Below, piece by piece: positions 11,076-24,800 of a DNA stretch of 64,000 nt. The notes under the pieces were generated by a model. That model was not told where the DNA came from, searched no databases, and saw nothing but the letters and a program-made list of their open reading frames with translations. Each line of letters starts with the position of its first letter. The stretch's first letter is position 1. This stretch comes from Talinum fruticosum (lineage: Eukaryota; Streptophyta; Magnoliopsida; Caryophyllales; Talinaceae). Position numbers and translations under genes: made by a program. Location of the stretch: contig JAITYX010000030.1 in NCBI GenBank assembly GCA_021018815.1, positions 4,479,001-4,543,000 on the forward strand, in the 5' to 3' direction.

Positions 11076-13161
11076 CTTTTGCATGCTGCACTTGTATGTT
11101 ATTAAACTGCTCCTTATTTAGATACTTGAGAGGCTTTTGCGAGCATTCTAAGTTTCTTAGAGATAACATCCATATGTGAACCAATAAGGGGAATAGCCCA
11201 TCTATGTGCAATTATCTGCTTGTACTTAGGGAGGTTGCCCACATATCAAAATATTTGAAAGGTTTTGGACCATTATCCATCTCAAACAATCGATGATGCA
11301 CGGTATGTGATTTGATGTATCATCCAAGTAAAAAGTGAGTCACAACATTTGGGTATTGGTCGGACTAGTAAGAGTTTATCAATATCCTATCAATTCTTGA
11401 AAAAAATTATAGAGCCAAAGCCTTGCTTATTTGTCCAAGTATACTGCGGCCTAGCCACTTCATATTCTGCAGTCTAGATGTATATGTGCATTCCTGGAAA
11501 TCCCTTACATCATGGTAAGTGATTGGATTCTCTCCAATTCTGTCATCTAGATTTAGCGAGATGATTAAAATCACCTAAGATAATCCAAGGGCTTTGGATA
11601 GTCCCAGCTAGTTGGTTTATGCAATTTCACATTGCCTTTCTATCATTTTCATCATTATATCCATAGACTCGCGATAACATAAAGTCCTTATTGTAAACTT
11701 GCGTTTCATAGTGCAATTCACAAGTTGGGTCTGTTGAATTAGTAATTTGAATATGAAAATCATTGCATCTCCACATGATCCAAACTCGCCCTCTATTGTG
11801 GTCTGTCATAGTTAACATAGTGACACCAATCCTGGAACTCATCCTTAACTTTCCCAAAATTCTGTCAAGTACCTTTGTTTCAAGTAGGCAAAGTAATCCA
11901 ACTTTATTCCTCCAGGTAGAAGCTTTTCACTTCCCTCTGTTTATCGGGGATGTTAAAACCGAGTTATATTCCAAGTGGCTATATTATCCATTTGGATTGA
12001 GGCTATCCTTCCTATTGGGATCCGGCATAGCTTCAAGAATTGGATCCACCTCTGTTGGCACTAACACTTGGTAGTTGTTATGGACTGGTGTGTGAAACTG
12101 CTGTGGCATAGCACCCCTGTCTTTCCCAGCTAAATTCTCCACTAATATCCATCCATCCTGCTGTCCTGTTTGTTGCTCTAGTTGAATCCTTGGCATTTCC
12201 CGGGGTTCGATATTGGTTTCTTTTGGCCTCCATTGCCGGTTTCACCAAACTTACAAGTGTCGGTTGTGTGCCCATATTTTTGCATTTCTTACATTGAGCT
12301 GGGCATCACTCAAATTCCACTGGCTGTCTGATTAGTATACCATTCTCGTTTGCAAATTGGACATATTTTAGCACCTCTGCTGCAATAGTTACTTCAATCA
12401 GCACCCTAGCACAACCAGACTTTCGACTTCTCTTGTGTGTTCTTATCAGCCATAATAGGAACCCCTAAGCGGCTCCCAGGTTTACTCAATGAAGAAATAC
12501 TCCAATATTTGAGGTCTAAATCTGGATATCCGACCCAAATTGGAACCTGGTTAATTTCTTCCTTCTTAAAGTCCTTGAGCCAAGGTTTGATAATGAAGAG
12601 TTTAAAGTCAAAATGATAAACTCCTTTACTGGATAATTTCATCTCTCGTTTTAGTCGAATCAAATCGGACTAGCATAATCCCATTATTGAGCATTACAAT
12701 CCTATCCATAATATAGTCCTTCCATATTCGATTGACAAAACCTTTTAAGATCTAAAAAGGGGTGCAACACCCAAAATGTAGCAAGCTACAATAGATTCCA
12801 AAAAGTGCACCTCAGATTCTATGTCACTCATATCAATAGATGTATAAACTAGATCTTGCTCTTTTTGGGAGGGATGTAACTAAGCTTATGCCCAGCATTC
12901 CGAAGCTTAGTTATATCAAAATTATCCTAGACAGATGTAATTTGGATTAGACTCGGATCAATTAGAGATTGTATTCGAAATACCTTTTGAAGCCGAAATC
13001 AATGGAACAATAATGTGAATAGGCTCCTCTGATGGCTATTTCCCAGCCGCTGAATCCTTGTGTGAATCCAATGGTGAAGGAGTGGAATGGAAGGAGTGGA
13101 TGGAGGAACCATTGATTTCCTCGTGGATCCAACTTTCTTAGGTTTCCCTTGCCTTGCCATG
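11076..13161 (-). pseudogene. Antisense L1-type LINE: ORF1 and 5' half of ORF2, broken
   Basis: Read on the minus strand from ATG at 13161: MARQGKPKKVG, then a DUF4283-type ORF1 domain (GVYHFDFKLFIIKPW, VPIWVGYPDLDLKYW, LSKPGSRLGVPIMADKNT) between 12663 and 12406, then a partial zinc-knuckle region. Further on come endonuclease-domain segments (DHNRGRVWIMW and FMLSRVYGYNDENDRKAM, 11857-11627) and LKYLNKEQFNNIQ near 11130, the linker before reverse transcriptase. Several frame changes occur. The 3' part (reverse transcriptase, tail) is absent: the element is cut where Copia protease sequence begins. Loss of the 3' end is atypical for LINEs, which usually lose the 5' end, so a later deletion or rearrangement is inferred. 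Confidence 0.8.
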
Positions 13162-13727
13162 GCGCAGGCTAAAGAGAGAAAGAAAACCTCCTCTTTATTT
13201 TCTTCTATTCGACAATTATATTACTCTTTTTAGTGTATATTAAAATATCGTTTAGTGTATTATTTTTAAATATTAAATATGTAACATTATGGTTTTAGTT
13301 TTTATTATATATTATAACTTTATTTGATATATTATAGATCAATATTTAGCGATTAATAAGTTAATTGTACGTAAACTTTAATTTTAATATTTACTAAAAG
13401 AATACTCTAATGCTGGAAAATTTTTAATGAACACTGATTTGAATATCAAAATTTGAATAATAGAATATGTTTACAAAGACACTAACTAAGTAAATGTTGT
13501 AAAATAAACAAAATTGACAAAATGGAAAATGCATATTAAAAAATAAAAATTAATAAAAACTTGTAATCATTACTACTTGAACCAAGAACCTCAAAAGTTG
13601 CAAGAATTTATACATTTCACAACCAATCGACTAAAGTTCTCTATCTGTAACAATGAATGCAACTTAATTTTTATATCATCAGCGTTTTGTATTTTTAGAT
13701 TGCCAAGCACACAATTAGGCTGAAATA

Positions 13728-13880
13728 ATTGGGTTTGTCATTAGACATGTGTATTTAGACAGAGCGTGTACAGTAATTTTGTACCTTAGTTTATATATAT
13801 ATATATATATCCCAAAGCATTGGGTTTGTCATTAGACATGTGTATTTAGACAGAGAGTGTACAGTAATTTTGTACTTTAA

Positions 13881-13890
<10 letters not shown>
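13728..13890. repeat. Two tandem units, period 91 bases, separated by TA runs
   Basis: ATTGGGTTTGTCATTAGACA recurs at 13728 and 13819. Each copy continues through the same AGACAGAG, GTGTACAGTAATTTTGTAC segment and ends in TA repeats. The copies are nearly identical. Confidence 0.9.

Positions 13891-13928
<38 letters not shown>
13886..13928. repeat. (TA)n microsatellite
   Basis: About 43 bases of TA dinucleotides after the second tandem unit. Confidence 0.9.
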
Positions 13929-13931
<3 letters not shown>

Positions 13932-14280
13932 CCTCCCGAAAATGAGAACTAGCCTTATTTTGAGAACTTTTAATCTCAAGCGTCCAAATTAAATCCAACG
14001 GTCCTGATTTGGGGAGGCCTTAAAAGCATTAAAGTGACTCAATAATTCAGAAAAAACAAAAAAATCATTTGTTCCGCCTCACGCCATCGCTCTCCATCTC
14101 TCCCCCTTCTCTCGTCGGCCACCTCCCCGACCGGCCAAGAATTCGCCGGCCACCACCCGACCGGCCACCTCCCGCCGGCCACCACAAGCACCGAACCCAA
14201 TCGCCGACCACCGTAGCTCGCTGCCTCTCCATCCGTCTGAATTCGCTCGCTGCCCTCTCTCTCTCCATCCGTAAGCTACG

Positions 14281-17220
14281 ATGTCATTGGATCCAACACC
14301 TTCTATTGTCTCGGATGACGGTTGCATTTCCGACGAAGCTTTTAACATCCTAGGGTCGAACACATTTCCGGGCTAAGCATTCCTTCACCTTCGTTAGTTG
14401 TGGCTGATACGGTTTGAATGTTCTTCTCTTGAAAAATTAGATTCGATTTTGGGTTTTTAATATTGCAGTGAAAGTTTTGATTTAGTTGGGATTTAGGAAT
14501 GTTCTCTTCAAAAGTTGTATGCTTTTAATTGTTTTGTTGTATTTGAAGTCCTTTTTGATACCGCAACTTTGGGGAGAAATTATGATATTTGTTGTATCTC
14601 ATAAATTTTCGAAATTTCATGATATATAGTGATTCTCCGAGCCATTATTTATCCGGTTTATAACAGCCTTCATGATGCTTTTTTTATTGAATCCTCTTAT
14701 CTAGTGTAGTAGTGGTTATCCGAGTTTTAAGATAAAGAAGTACCCATATTTGGGCATAATCTACTCCAATTAGTTGAGTTTTAAGATAAAGAGGTATCTA
14801 TGTTTGGGCACAACTATATACCGCAATGGCCTATGAGGCTATGATTATTTGGATAGATGATAGTTGTTTTAGGACCTAATGATCATGTTATTGAATCCTC
14901 CTATTAATTGTTTCAAATATGGTTGAGTGGAAGTAGAATAAATCTGAATTTTTCATTAATATTTTGCTTTTACAATATATGTAGGAATTGATAGATACTA
15001 TTAATGAGGAGGTGGATGAAGATAACGAATCTGAAAATTTCAAGAGCCCGACGAGAGTATTGAAAGAGTGGGTGCCGACATGTGAGGAAACGTTGATTCC
15101 AAAAGAAGGTATGATATTCGACAACTTGGAACATTAATATTGTGAGAAGTTTTACAAAACTTATGCTCATGAAGTTGGATTTAGTGTTCGTAAGTCATCT
15201 TGTGAAAAGAAATAAGGAATTGAACTATTCAAGTACTTTGTTTGTTCAAAACAAGGTTTTATAGAAAGTTCCACAAGTGCTAAAACCAAAGGGAAAGAGA
15301 AGGTTCGCAAGAGAAAGTTGACAAGGGAGGGATGTAATGCTATGGTTGGGTTTAAAAGGATCGAAGATGGTAAATATGTTTTGTACAGATTTTATGAAGG
15401 TCATACGCATTTGTTTGCCACTCCTAGAAAACGTCACATGTTAATATCAAACTCTAGGGTGAAAAGTGTGCATAGGACCTTGTTTAAATCATTTACCCGT
15501 GCTAATATTGGTCCTAGTAAAGCCCACCGTCTCATGAAAGAACAAACAGGTGCTTTTGAACATGTTGGATGCTCAAAAGAAGTACTTAAAAATTTTCGAG
15601 AGAGACTTAAAAGCTTATTTAAAGGATTCCGATGCTCACATGTTTGTTGAAAACCTCAAAAGGAAAAAAGAGCTTAATCAATCATTCTATTTTGCATATA
15701 AGTTGGATGATGTTCAACAGTTGAAGCATGTGTTTTGGGCCCATGGGATATCTAGGAGAAATTATGCATTATATGGAGATGTTGTTTCATTTGACACAAC
15801 ATTTGACACAAACAAATACAAGATGATATTTGCTCCTTTCACTCGGTCTTGATAACCATAGGCTTTGTGTGACATTTGGGGTCGCATTCTTAGGGGATGA
15901 AAAAGCCGAGTCATTCAAATGGTTATTTGAAAAGTTCTTAGATGCAATGTGTAATCACAAATCGGTGTGTATTATAACCGATCAAGATCCCGCAATGAAA
16001 CTAGCAATACAACAGGTTTTGATGCATCTACTCATAGGTTTTGCATATGGCATATCATGAGGAAGCTTTACGAAAAGGTTGGATGCATATTGAATAGTAA
16101 TGATGATTTCAATACTTGGTTTAAGTCATGTGTTTACAATTCGAAACACCAGTTGAATTTGAAACGACTTGGCAATCTATAATTATGGATTTTGGGTTAG
16201 CAAATAATGAATGGTTGTCTCAAATGTTTCGAATTCATGAAATGTGGATTCCGGCTTATTTTAGGGATTTGTTTTTAGGAGCGAGTGTTGAGGACAACTT
16301 CTAGATCCGAAAGTGAAAATAATTTTTTAGCAACTTTACAAATCCACATCTAAGTTTGGTGGAGTTTTGGATGCGTTGGGAAAGTGCTATTGATTTGCAA
16401 AGACATCGTCAGTCAAAAGCGGATAATGATACATGTAATTCGTTACCTGAATTGAGGACAAATAGGGATTTGGAGAGTCATGCAGCTAAAATCTATACTT
16501 ACTCAAATTTTTATAGATTTCAAGATGAGTTATGGGTAGCTTGCATGGATTGTGAGATTGAGGATAGAAAGGAGATCGAGGAAGGTTTCTTGATAATTGT
16601 TTCGGATAGTAGCAAAAAAGGTAGCAAGAATAGAGAAATTATTTATAACCCGGTAAATCATGTGGGACATTGCTCATGTAAAATGTTTGAATGTGAAGGT
16701 ATTCCTTGTCGTCATATATTATGTATTTTCAAGGCAAAAGTACATGAGCTTCCCACTTACTACATCTTGAACAGGATGGACAAAGATGGCAAGAACCAAA
16801 CCTATTTTCGATGTAGATGGTAATGTTTTGGAGGGTTGTTCTCGGATGAATGTTGAAGATAAGTTAATTTCGACATTTGGATGGAGTCCATGAGTTGTGT
16901 GGAAGTTGCGGGTAGGAACCCCGAATTGCTTACTTTGGCTTTGAAAGGAATTTCAAATGTCACTAAACAATTGAAGGAGTTAAAAGGCAACGAAAGCGAA
17001 AGTAAGACTCAGGAGTTAGAGTCTTTTATTGGCTCAAGTGCTCCACTTGCTAGTTGAGATTCTTCCTCCAAAGAAATCAAAAACTAAGGGTGGTGGTAAG
17101 CGAATCAAAGGTGGAAAAGAACAAGCATTAGAGGCACAAAAGAGAAGGAGACTTTGCAAAACTTATGGACAACAAGCAAATTACGATAGCCGAAATTGTC
17201 CTTTAAAAGGGCCGTCTTAG
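14281..17220 (+). pseudogene. MULE transposase / FAR1-related gene, decayed
   Basis: Related to Mutator-like transposases and their domesticated FAR1/FHY3 relatives. A first exon may start at the ATG at 14281 (MSLDPTPSIVSDD); a second begins near 14985 with ELIDTINEEVDED. The FAR1 DNA-binding region (FYKTYAHEVGFSVRKS, 15150-15200, then VGFKRIEDGKYVLYRFYEGH) is broken by stops. The MULE domain follows with VVSFDTTFDTNKYKM (first Asp, near 15785), FGVAFLGDEKAESFKWLFE and IITDQDPAMKLAIQ (second Asp, near 15980), then HRFCIWHIMRKLYEKV. A SWIM zinc finger CSCKMFECEGIPCRHIL lies at about 16670-16722, and a Cys-rich tail ends at 17220. At least five frame changes or stops are present, so it is a pseudogene. 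Terminal inverted repeats were not found. Confidence 0.85.
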
Positions 17221-17451
17221 CTTATGAGGTATTTTTTTATTTCTTATATCGTATACTTATAACTTATTTCAACCGAAATTACTAACTGAATACTTTTATT
17301 TATTTGCTTGAAGTTGCAGCACCTAGTTTGGGAAGACACATGTTTGTGAACCAGCAGAAGCATTTTGGGAGCAACGTGAGTATTTTGGGAGCAACGTGAT
17401 CGTGGCAACAACTACTTGTTAGATTTAGGGATTACAAGCTCTTATAGTCTT

Positions 17452-17660
17452 ATGGAAGCAAATGCACCATATGTGAAGTCTGGAGAAGTGTTCTAAGAAT
17501 GTACTTCATTTTTACTTTGTATTATGCAAGCAAATGCACCATATGTGAAGTTGGATTTAGTGTTCTAAGAATATACTTCATTTTTACTTTGTATTATGCA
17601 AGCAAATGCACCTCATTTTTACTTTGTATTATGCAAGCAAATGCACCATATGGGTTTTGT
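17452..17660. repeat. Short tandem array, about four partial units
   Basis: GCAAATGCACCATATG recurs at about 17457, 17530 and 17637, with a truncated copy at about 17602. The copies are linked by CTTCATTTTTACTTTGTATT. Unit length is about 72 bases with one shortened unit of about 35. Confidence 0.85.
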
Positions 17661-17806
17661 TTTGTGTTGGAGAAGTGTTATAAGAAACATGTATAATGAC
17701 TGTGCTTATATTAAATAGGTAATGTTTTGGGAGCAACGTAATTATGCTTCTCATTATTTCAAGTAATCATGTGTCCCCCTGTTCTGAATTTCTTCTAGTT
17801 ACCTAT

Positions 17807-17908
<102 letters not shown>

Positions 17909-18800
17909 AAAGCATCACGTGTATCCTCTCTTCTTTTTTTTTTTTTCCTAAATTTTTTAATGTTCTCTTTTTAAAACAAAGTGTAAACATAATTTTTATT
18001 CATATTATTTTGTAATTATTTCCAAATTGTGTTAGGTATCTTGAGGAATAAATTAAGGGGTGATATATTCATGAACTATGTAAATTTGCAAAAGCAATGG
18101 TCTCTTCGTTTTAGCGTTTATAAGAACGTCTATAATCGTCAATTACTAGTAACAACTCGTAACCGCTAACTGCTAACCATAATTGCTGGTAAAAATCGAT
18201 AACCATTAATCATAACCGCTCATAACTGTTGATAACTGTTAATCATTAATCATAAGCTCTAACTATAATCGTTAAACTGTTATAATCGCTGATCATAACC
18301 TCATATCAAGACAGTGTGCAGTGTGTAATTCTATGACAAGTTCAGACATCCATTCAATCAGTGGCCAAGATATATACAGATGCCTTTCCTAAACATAGTC
18401 CACAAAATAAACTATACAATCAGGGTTGCTAACTAAAATAATAAGTATAATATCTCTCATATTATCATCTACCCAAAACAGAATATTATCTACCAAAAAT
18501 ACTATACAATGATATGTCAATATTCTAAAACTGGAGGGGAACCGATCTTACTGATTCCCCGTTATTATTTTCAAAGTAGAGAACCGGTTTCAGGACAGAG
18601 CCCTAGCATGAACAAAAAGACAGAGTCAACCGTGCGCAGGTGCATTCTTTCTTGCACTCTTGAATGACTCCCCGACCCTCTACCACTACTTAACCCCTAC
18701 AACTTCCTCATCTATAACTACATTACTACCACTGAAAAAAAAAAAAATTTGCTAAAAGACTTTCTCGACCCAGTAGAGGCTTTCCACAAGAAGGAAAAAC

Positions 18801-21800
18801 ATGAGCTCTCAATTGCAAGAAACAAATAGGGAGAGAAAAGTGGGCTTTTTAAAATTGTTTTCGTTTGCTGATTCTTATGATTATTTGCTTATGATACTTG
18901 GCTCTATTGGTGCCATTCTTCATGGAGCTTCCGTCCCTGTTTTCTTCATCTTCTTTGGCAAGATTATCAACCTCATTGGTCTTGCCTATCTTTTCCCTAA
19001 ACAAACTTCTTTTCACGTTGCCAAGGTAATCTCCCATCTTTCATTCTTTCCTTCTCTATATTTTCTATCTCTTTCTCCCTTATAAAGGGAAGTATAAAAA
19101 CTTAGGTATTTGATATTGCTGGGTGTGACCCAAAATTTGCTTCGTTTCTAGTCAATATCAAACCTGTTTCTTCTTCTATCATGTTGGAAACCTTCCACTG
19201 GGCACATGCTATCAGAACATGGCCTATTTCCTAAAGAACTGACCTAGTTTGCACCACAGTAGCCAACACGGGTTGCCCATGTCCGTCGACACGCCCGCGT
19301 TGGCTGCATCTATGCGGTTTCCGTGTTGTCGTTACCGAGTTCTCTTTTGTTTTTGGTTATTCCATCAAATTTCTAACTAAATTTATGATTAAAAACCACC
19401 AAGATTTATTTTAGAGTTTTTTTTGGGTTTTCTATGTATACTAGATTGTTTTTCTACTTTTCTTCTTTAAGAGAGTTTTATTCATGAGAGTTTTAGATGA
19501 AAGATTATAATCTCTTTTTATAAATTTTGTTAAGCACATTGCTCGAGTATATCGTTGTTGTACTATTCTTTGTGATTGATATCTCATTATAGGAATGTCG
19601 CCTTTGAAGATCATTATACCCTCTCTTTATGATAATTGATTATATTCTTACCACCTATTATTTTTTCCGATTTGAGTTTTTTACATAAAATTATATGTCC
19701 ATCGCCTTACTATTTATTTATTGAATTCTAACACTCTTCAAAGATTACTACTAATTCAACTAGCCATAACTCCTAGCCTTTCTAGTGACAATTTTTTGAT
19801 CTGTAAAAGTCCTAAGTAACGTCCTTTTTTCTTTTCTGTTTTTATTGCACTTTAATTCTATTATTATAAAATCAATCTGAAACATACTCACAAAATGCAT
19901 CCTAAATTTTTACTAACATGTGTAATTTGATGGAATATATCACACTATAAAATAAAAATTGACCAATCATAATATGTTATATGTATGGATTAGTCTATGC
20001 ATGTTTGTATGTAATAATCCACCGCATAACTAGCTAAAATAAAATAAATATACAAGAGAAAAAAGAAAAAAAAATGTAATGTGAACCATTAGCAAATAGC
20101 AATCAGAGTCAAACTCACTCACCTCATTTATTTATTTTTTAAAGAAAACGTTTTCTTTTTGGTTTGTTTGACGAAATTATTTTGACTTTGAAATTTATTC
20201 GTTTGGTCAGGGGAAAAAAATTATAAGTGAGACGTAATTTTTTCACATTGCATTGCAAATGTATGATATATTTGATTTGTTAATTATCATATTAAGAACA
20301 TTTTTATAGATTACAAATTCTTATATGAGAAGAGTTATTATGAGACGATGTGACTTTTTGAAGGTTTTATTATGACTTTTATTTAGAGTGACTAATAATT
20401 CATCAAGATGTGACTGTTATTTAGAGTTACTTCTAAATAAATTATATATTAGTCACCCTCTATGTGCTTCAAGTTACCATAAAAATTTCCGTCTCATAAT
20501 AATCTTTAAGGCTCTATTTGATTATAAGAAACTAGGTTGGAAATAAAATTTAAATGGAAAAAAGTGACGAGGAAAAAAATTCAAGGAAAAATTGATTTTT
20601 TTTTCTTATGTTTGATTCAAGGAAAAGTAGAGAAAAAAAAATTATAATATTTTTCCAACCACTTATCCATCAACCACATTAAAGAGGAGAGAGAAAATAC
20701 TCAATAACATTGATTAATTGAAGTTATTATATTTTCTTCTCTCTCTTCTCTCCATTTTTTCTCTTTGTGAATTTTTTCTTCCATTTTCCTTTCCATTAAA
20801 CTTTTTTCTCTCATTTTTTCTTCAATTCAAACAAAGGAAAAAATTCATTTTCCACATTTTTTCTTTCCTTCTAATTTTTTAAGAATCAAATGGAATCTAA
20901 ATTGGACAGTCTAACACAAAATCTACTATTTTGCTATGGAAAATGGAGTAATAAAATGGGTGACTCATTATCTTACTTGTACATGTTAATACTCTCACAG
21001 GCTAGATTTTGAGAACATCTTATACAAGTGTTTTTTTTAATGTATATCAAATGTTTTATTTGTTAGGGTGATTTAATTCTTTGTTTTGTTTTTCGTTTTT
21101 ATATTGGTGAATGCGGAACATTCAACAGAGCCCCTATTTCAGTGATAACTTCAACTAGGTTTGGAGACCCAAGACAAATAGGGGATATCAAATCCAGACC
21201 TACAATCCACTCCATCTCCTTTGCTCAACTTATAAAAAAAATATCTTAAAACTATGGAGTATTGGCCATCAGGCCGGCGAACACTTTAAGATACTAGTAA
21301 CATAGAAATTAAAGTTGTATATATCTAATTTCTATGTTAACCTTTCGTGAGAGGAGCCTAATGGGATTATGGAGTTGATTTGTTTTTTCTGATAGGTTTA
21401 ATACATTCAAATATATATTCAACTTATTTATTTTACTTGATGCCATTTTGCAGTATTCATTGGATTTAATTTATCTCAGTGTGGTTATATTGTTCTCATC
21501 ATGGATCGGTATGTACTTATTTTGATCTCCTAATTTAATCAATGGTAATAATTTTCCTAATTCTTAAAAAATTCGTAATATTTTTTTCTACAGAGGTGGC
21601 ATGTTGGATGTACACTGGAGAAAGGCAAGCAGCAAAGGTTAGGATGGCATATTTGAGGTGCATGTTGAACCAAGACATCAGTCTCTTTGATACTGAAGCT
21701 TCAACTGGTGAAGTCATCAATTCAATTACTAGTGATATTCTTGTTGTTCAAGATGCGATTTCTGAAAAGGTAATTCAATTAAAATTTATAACTGTTACAA

Positions 21801-24800
21801 TATATGTTGGCTCATAAGGGGCAAGACACTCTAGCATAGACTTTCTTCATTTATAAGACTTGAATCATGAGCGCCTACTCGGTATTTTAACTATTAACAT
21901 ATAAGAATTGGAGGTTTGCTTCGTTTGACAGGTTGGAAAGATTCTGCACTATGTAAGCCGATTTATAGCCGGATTTGCTATTGGTTTTGCAAAAGTGTGG
22001 CAAATAAGTCTTGTGACGCTTTCAATTCTTCCTGTCATTGCTCTTGCTGGTGGCATACAAGCTTATGTTGCCACCGGTCTCATCACCAGAGTAAGCAAAT
22101 CCTATATCAAAGCCGGGCAAATTGCCCAAGAGGTTTAGCCCTTTCTCTATATTATGCGCATTTGGATGCATTGGTATCTTGATTTTGCTCGTCTGATAGT
22201 TGGTTCCATTTGATCTTTCCCGTGCTTATAATGTACTGGAATAGTTTGATAAGTTAACTGAAGATGCTTGGATGAACTAAATGAAAATTAGTACCTAGCT
22301 TGTTGGTGCACCAAGTTGAGGTATTTCTAAATGTAATAATAATAATGTGAATTGCTTCTGCACTGATTACCACTTTGCTGTTATAGGTGATAGGGAATGT
22401 AAGGACAGTCCAAGCTTTTGTTGGCGAAGAAAGAGCAGTGAAGTCATACGAAACTGCTCTTCTGAAAACTTACGAATATGGGAAAGGAGCAGCAGTCAAG
22501 GGCTTAGGTCTAGGATTTCTGCACTTTGTGTTGCTTCTTTCTTGGGCCTTGCTTGTATGGTTTACTAGTATTGTTGTTCACAAGGGTATTGCTAATGGCG
22601 GAGAGTCTTTCTCCACTATGCTCAACGTCGTTATTGCTGGCCTGTAAGTCATTACACTTTCCATGACATTAGACTCGATATTGATGTTAGGAAATCTACA
22701 TAAATAGTTGTCTTATGCGTGCTTTTGATTTCACTAGTTTGGGAAATGCACTGAACATTCAAGGTCCCCCCAGTAGTTGATGAACTGATATGTATGCAGA
22801 CTATTGCTTATTGCTTTTGCCTTCAACAGTTTAACGAGTCTTCACTCTTTTCCCTATGAACGTTCTCCTCATTGTTTTATATGAAACAACACAAGTTGTT
22901 GCTCCATGAAAATTGGAACATACAATTACAATCATTTCTTATATTGCAGCATTTAGGATGTATGAATCACTAGTCAGTGGTCACTAAAGCTTCTTGTAGC
23001 TTTCTTTATTTAGAAGAATGAAAGTGGAAAGGGGGAGAAATAAGGTTCTCAGACCAGACTTGTGTCAGTTATCATTTATCGGAATGCTTCTGGTTACATT
23101 TCGTGGAAAAGTTATTTTGTAGGTGTCCTTCGATGTTGATTCATGTTCATTTCAAATTGTTATACAACCTGACATAAGCTATTTATTTTGAGTCATATCA
23201 TTGTACTTTTCATTATGGTTGCATTATGTTGATTCATATTCATTTCATAATTTAGGTCACTGGGCATGGGCGCTCCTGATCTATCTACTATCCTCCGAGC
23301 TAGAGTGGCTGCCTATCCAATATTTGATATGATAGAGAGGGACAAATTGAGTAAAGCAAGCCCTAAAACTGGGCGTAAACTAGACAAATTGGAAGGGCAT
23401 ATTGAGTTCAGGAATGTATATTTTAGCTACCCATCTCGTCTTGAAGCAAAAATCTTTGACAAGCTCTGCTTGGATATGACGGCTGGAAAGATTGTTGCCC
23501 TTGTCGGTGGAAGTGGATCTGGCAAGAGTAGTGTTATATCTTTGATTGAGCGCTTCTACGAGCCACTTGCTGGGCAGATACTTTTGGATGGAACAGATAT
23601 TAGAGATCTTGATCTTAAATGGCTAAGACAACAAATTGGTGTTGTCAATCAAGAGCCTGCACTCTTTGCAACAAGTATCAGAGAGAATATTTTGTATGGA
23701 AAAGACGATGCTACTCTTGATGAGATCACTCATGCTGTGAAACTTTCAGAGGCTTACTCTTTCATCAACAACCTGCCAGAGAGATATGAGACTCAGGTAT
23801 TTTACATTGATATGCTGTAGCAGATCTCTAGACAACAAACATGTGTTATTATCAATAACAGTATGGTAAGGGCTAGCACAGTGCAGCTGAAAGTGAATTG
23901 CAGGTAGGTGAGAGAGGAATACAGTTGTCTGGAGGCCAGAAGCAGAGGATTGCAATAGCACGTGCAATAGTCAAGAACCCATCAATACTACTGCTGGATG
24001 AAGCTACCAGTGCACTTGATGCAGAGTCTGAGAAGAGAGTACAGGAGGCGCTTGATCGTGTCATGGTAGGTCGAACTACTGTTGTCATTGCTCACCGACT
24101 CTCGACAATAAGAAATGCAGACATTATAGTTGTCATGCATGGAGGACAAGTTGTTGAAACTGGAAACCATGATGAGCTAATTTCTAATCCAACGAGTGCT
24201 TATTCATCTCTTATTCGACTCCAAGAAGCGGCCTCCTCATCACAGTTTATTTCCCAGGGACAAACCATGGGACGCTCTATGAGGTACTTGTTCAAGATTT
24301 GAAACAATTATTCATCATAGAAGCCATCTTTCACTAACGAATCTTGTCATTTAGCCTCCTTTTTCTTGAACTATTGCAGCTTAAAAGATTCCCAACGAAG
24401 TGAAAGTGTTGGTGCCAGTATCTGTTCTGAAAAGGATTTCATCTCAACAGATGGGTCAATGCCTGTTAAAAAGGGAATAAGGTTACCTGGAGAAGGCTTT
24501 TTTCCATGGTTGGACCTGATTGGATGTATGGGGTCTTTGGTGCCGTGTGCTGTTTCATGGCTGGAGCAGAAATGCCTCTTTTTGCTCTTGGAATCTCACA
24601 AGCTCTTGTGTCATTTTACATGGAGTGGGATATCACAAAGAAAGAAGTTAGAAAGATTGCTCTGCTCTTCTGTGGGGGTGCTATAATATGCGTATTTATC
24701 TATGGTCTTGCTCACACCTGCGTTGGAATCATGGGAGAGAGACTTACACTCCGTGTGAGAAAGAAGATGTTCTCTGGTACAATCATGATTGCCTTCCTTC

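Larger units (their letters stand above)
13162..14280. other. AT-rich spacer with TA runs and a GC-rich MULE leader
   Basis: 13200-13700 is AT-rich without recognisable coding. Two tandem units and two (TA)n runs follow (listed separately). 14090-14280 is unusually GC-rich, with many CCGGCC words. It is probably the leader of the transposase gene that follows; an open frame there on both strands is not convincing as a gene. Confidence 0.5.
19026..21453. other. Large first intron of the first ABCB gene with transposon debris
   Basis: This 2.4-kb intron is much longer than the matching intron of the sister gene (469 bases). It holds an LTR-like stretch with a short GC-rich block around 19250-19330, then two inverted-repeat elements at 20331-20507 and 20511-20902. 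No coding sequence is supported. Confidence 0.6.

Noticed and set aside
14069..14363. GC-rich open frames on both strands
   Set aside because: Low-complexity CCGGCC leader ahead of the MULE relic; no domain.
23746..24170. Minus-strand open frames opposite the ABCB nucleotide-binding domains
   Set aside because: Shadows of strongly conserved coding on the plus strand.
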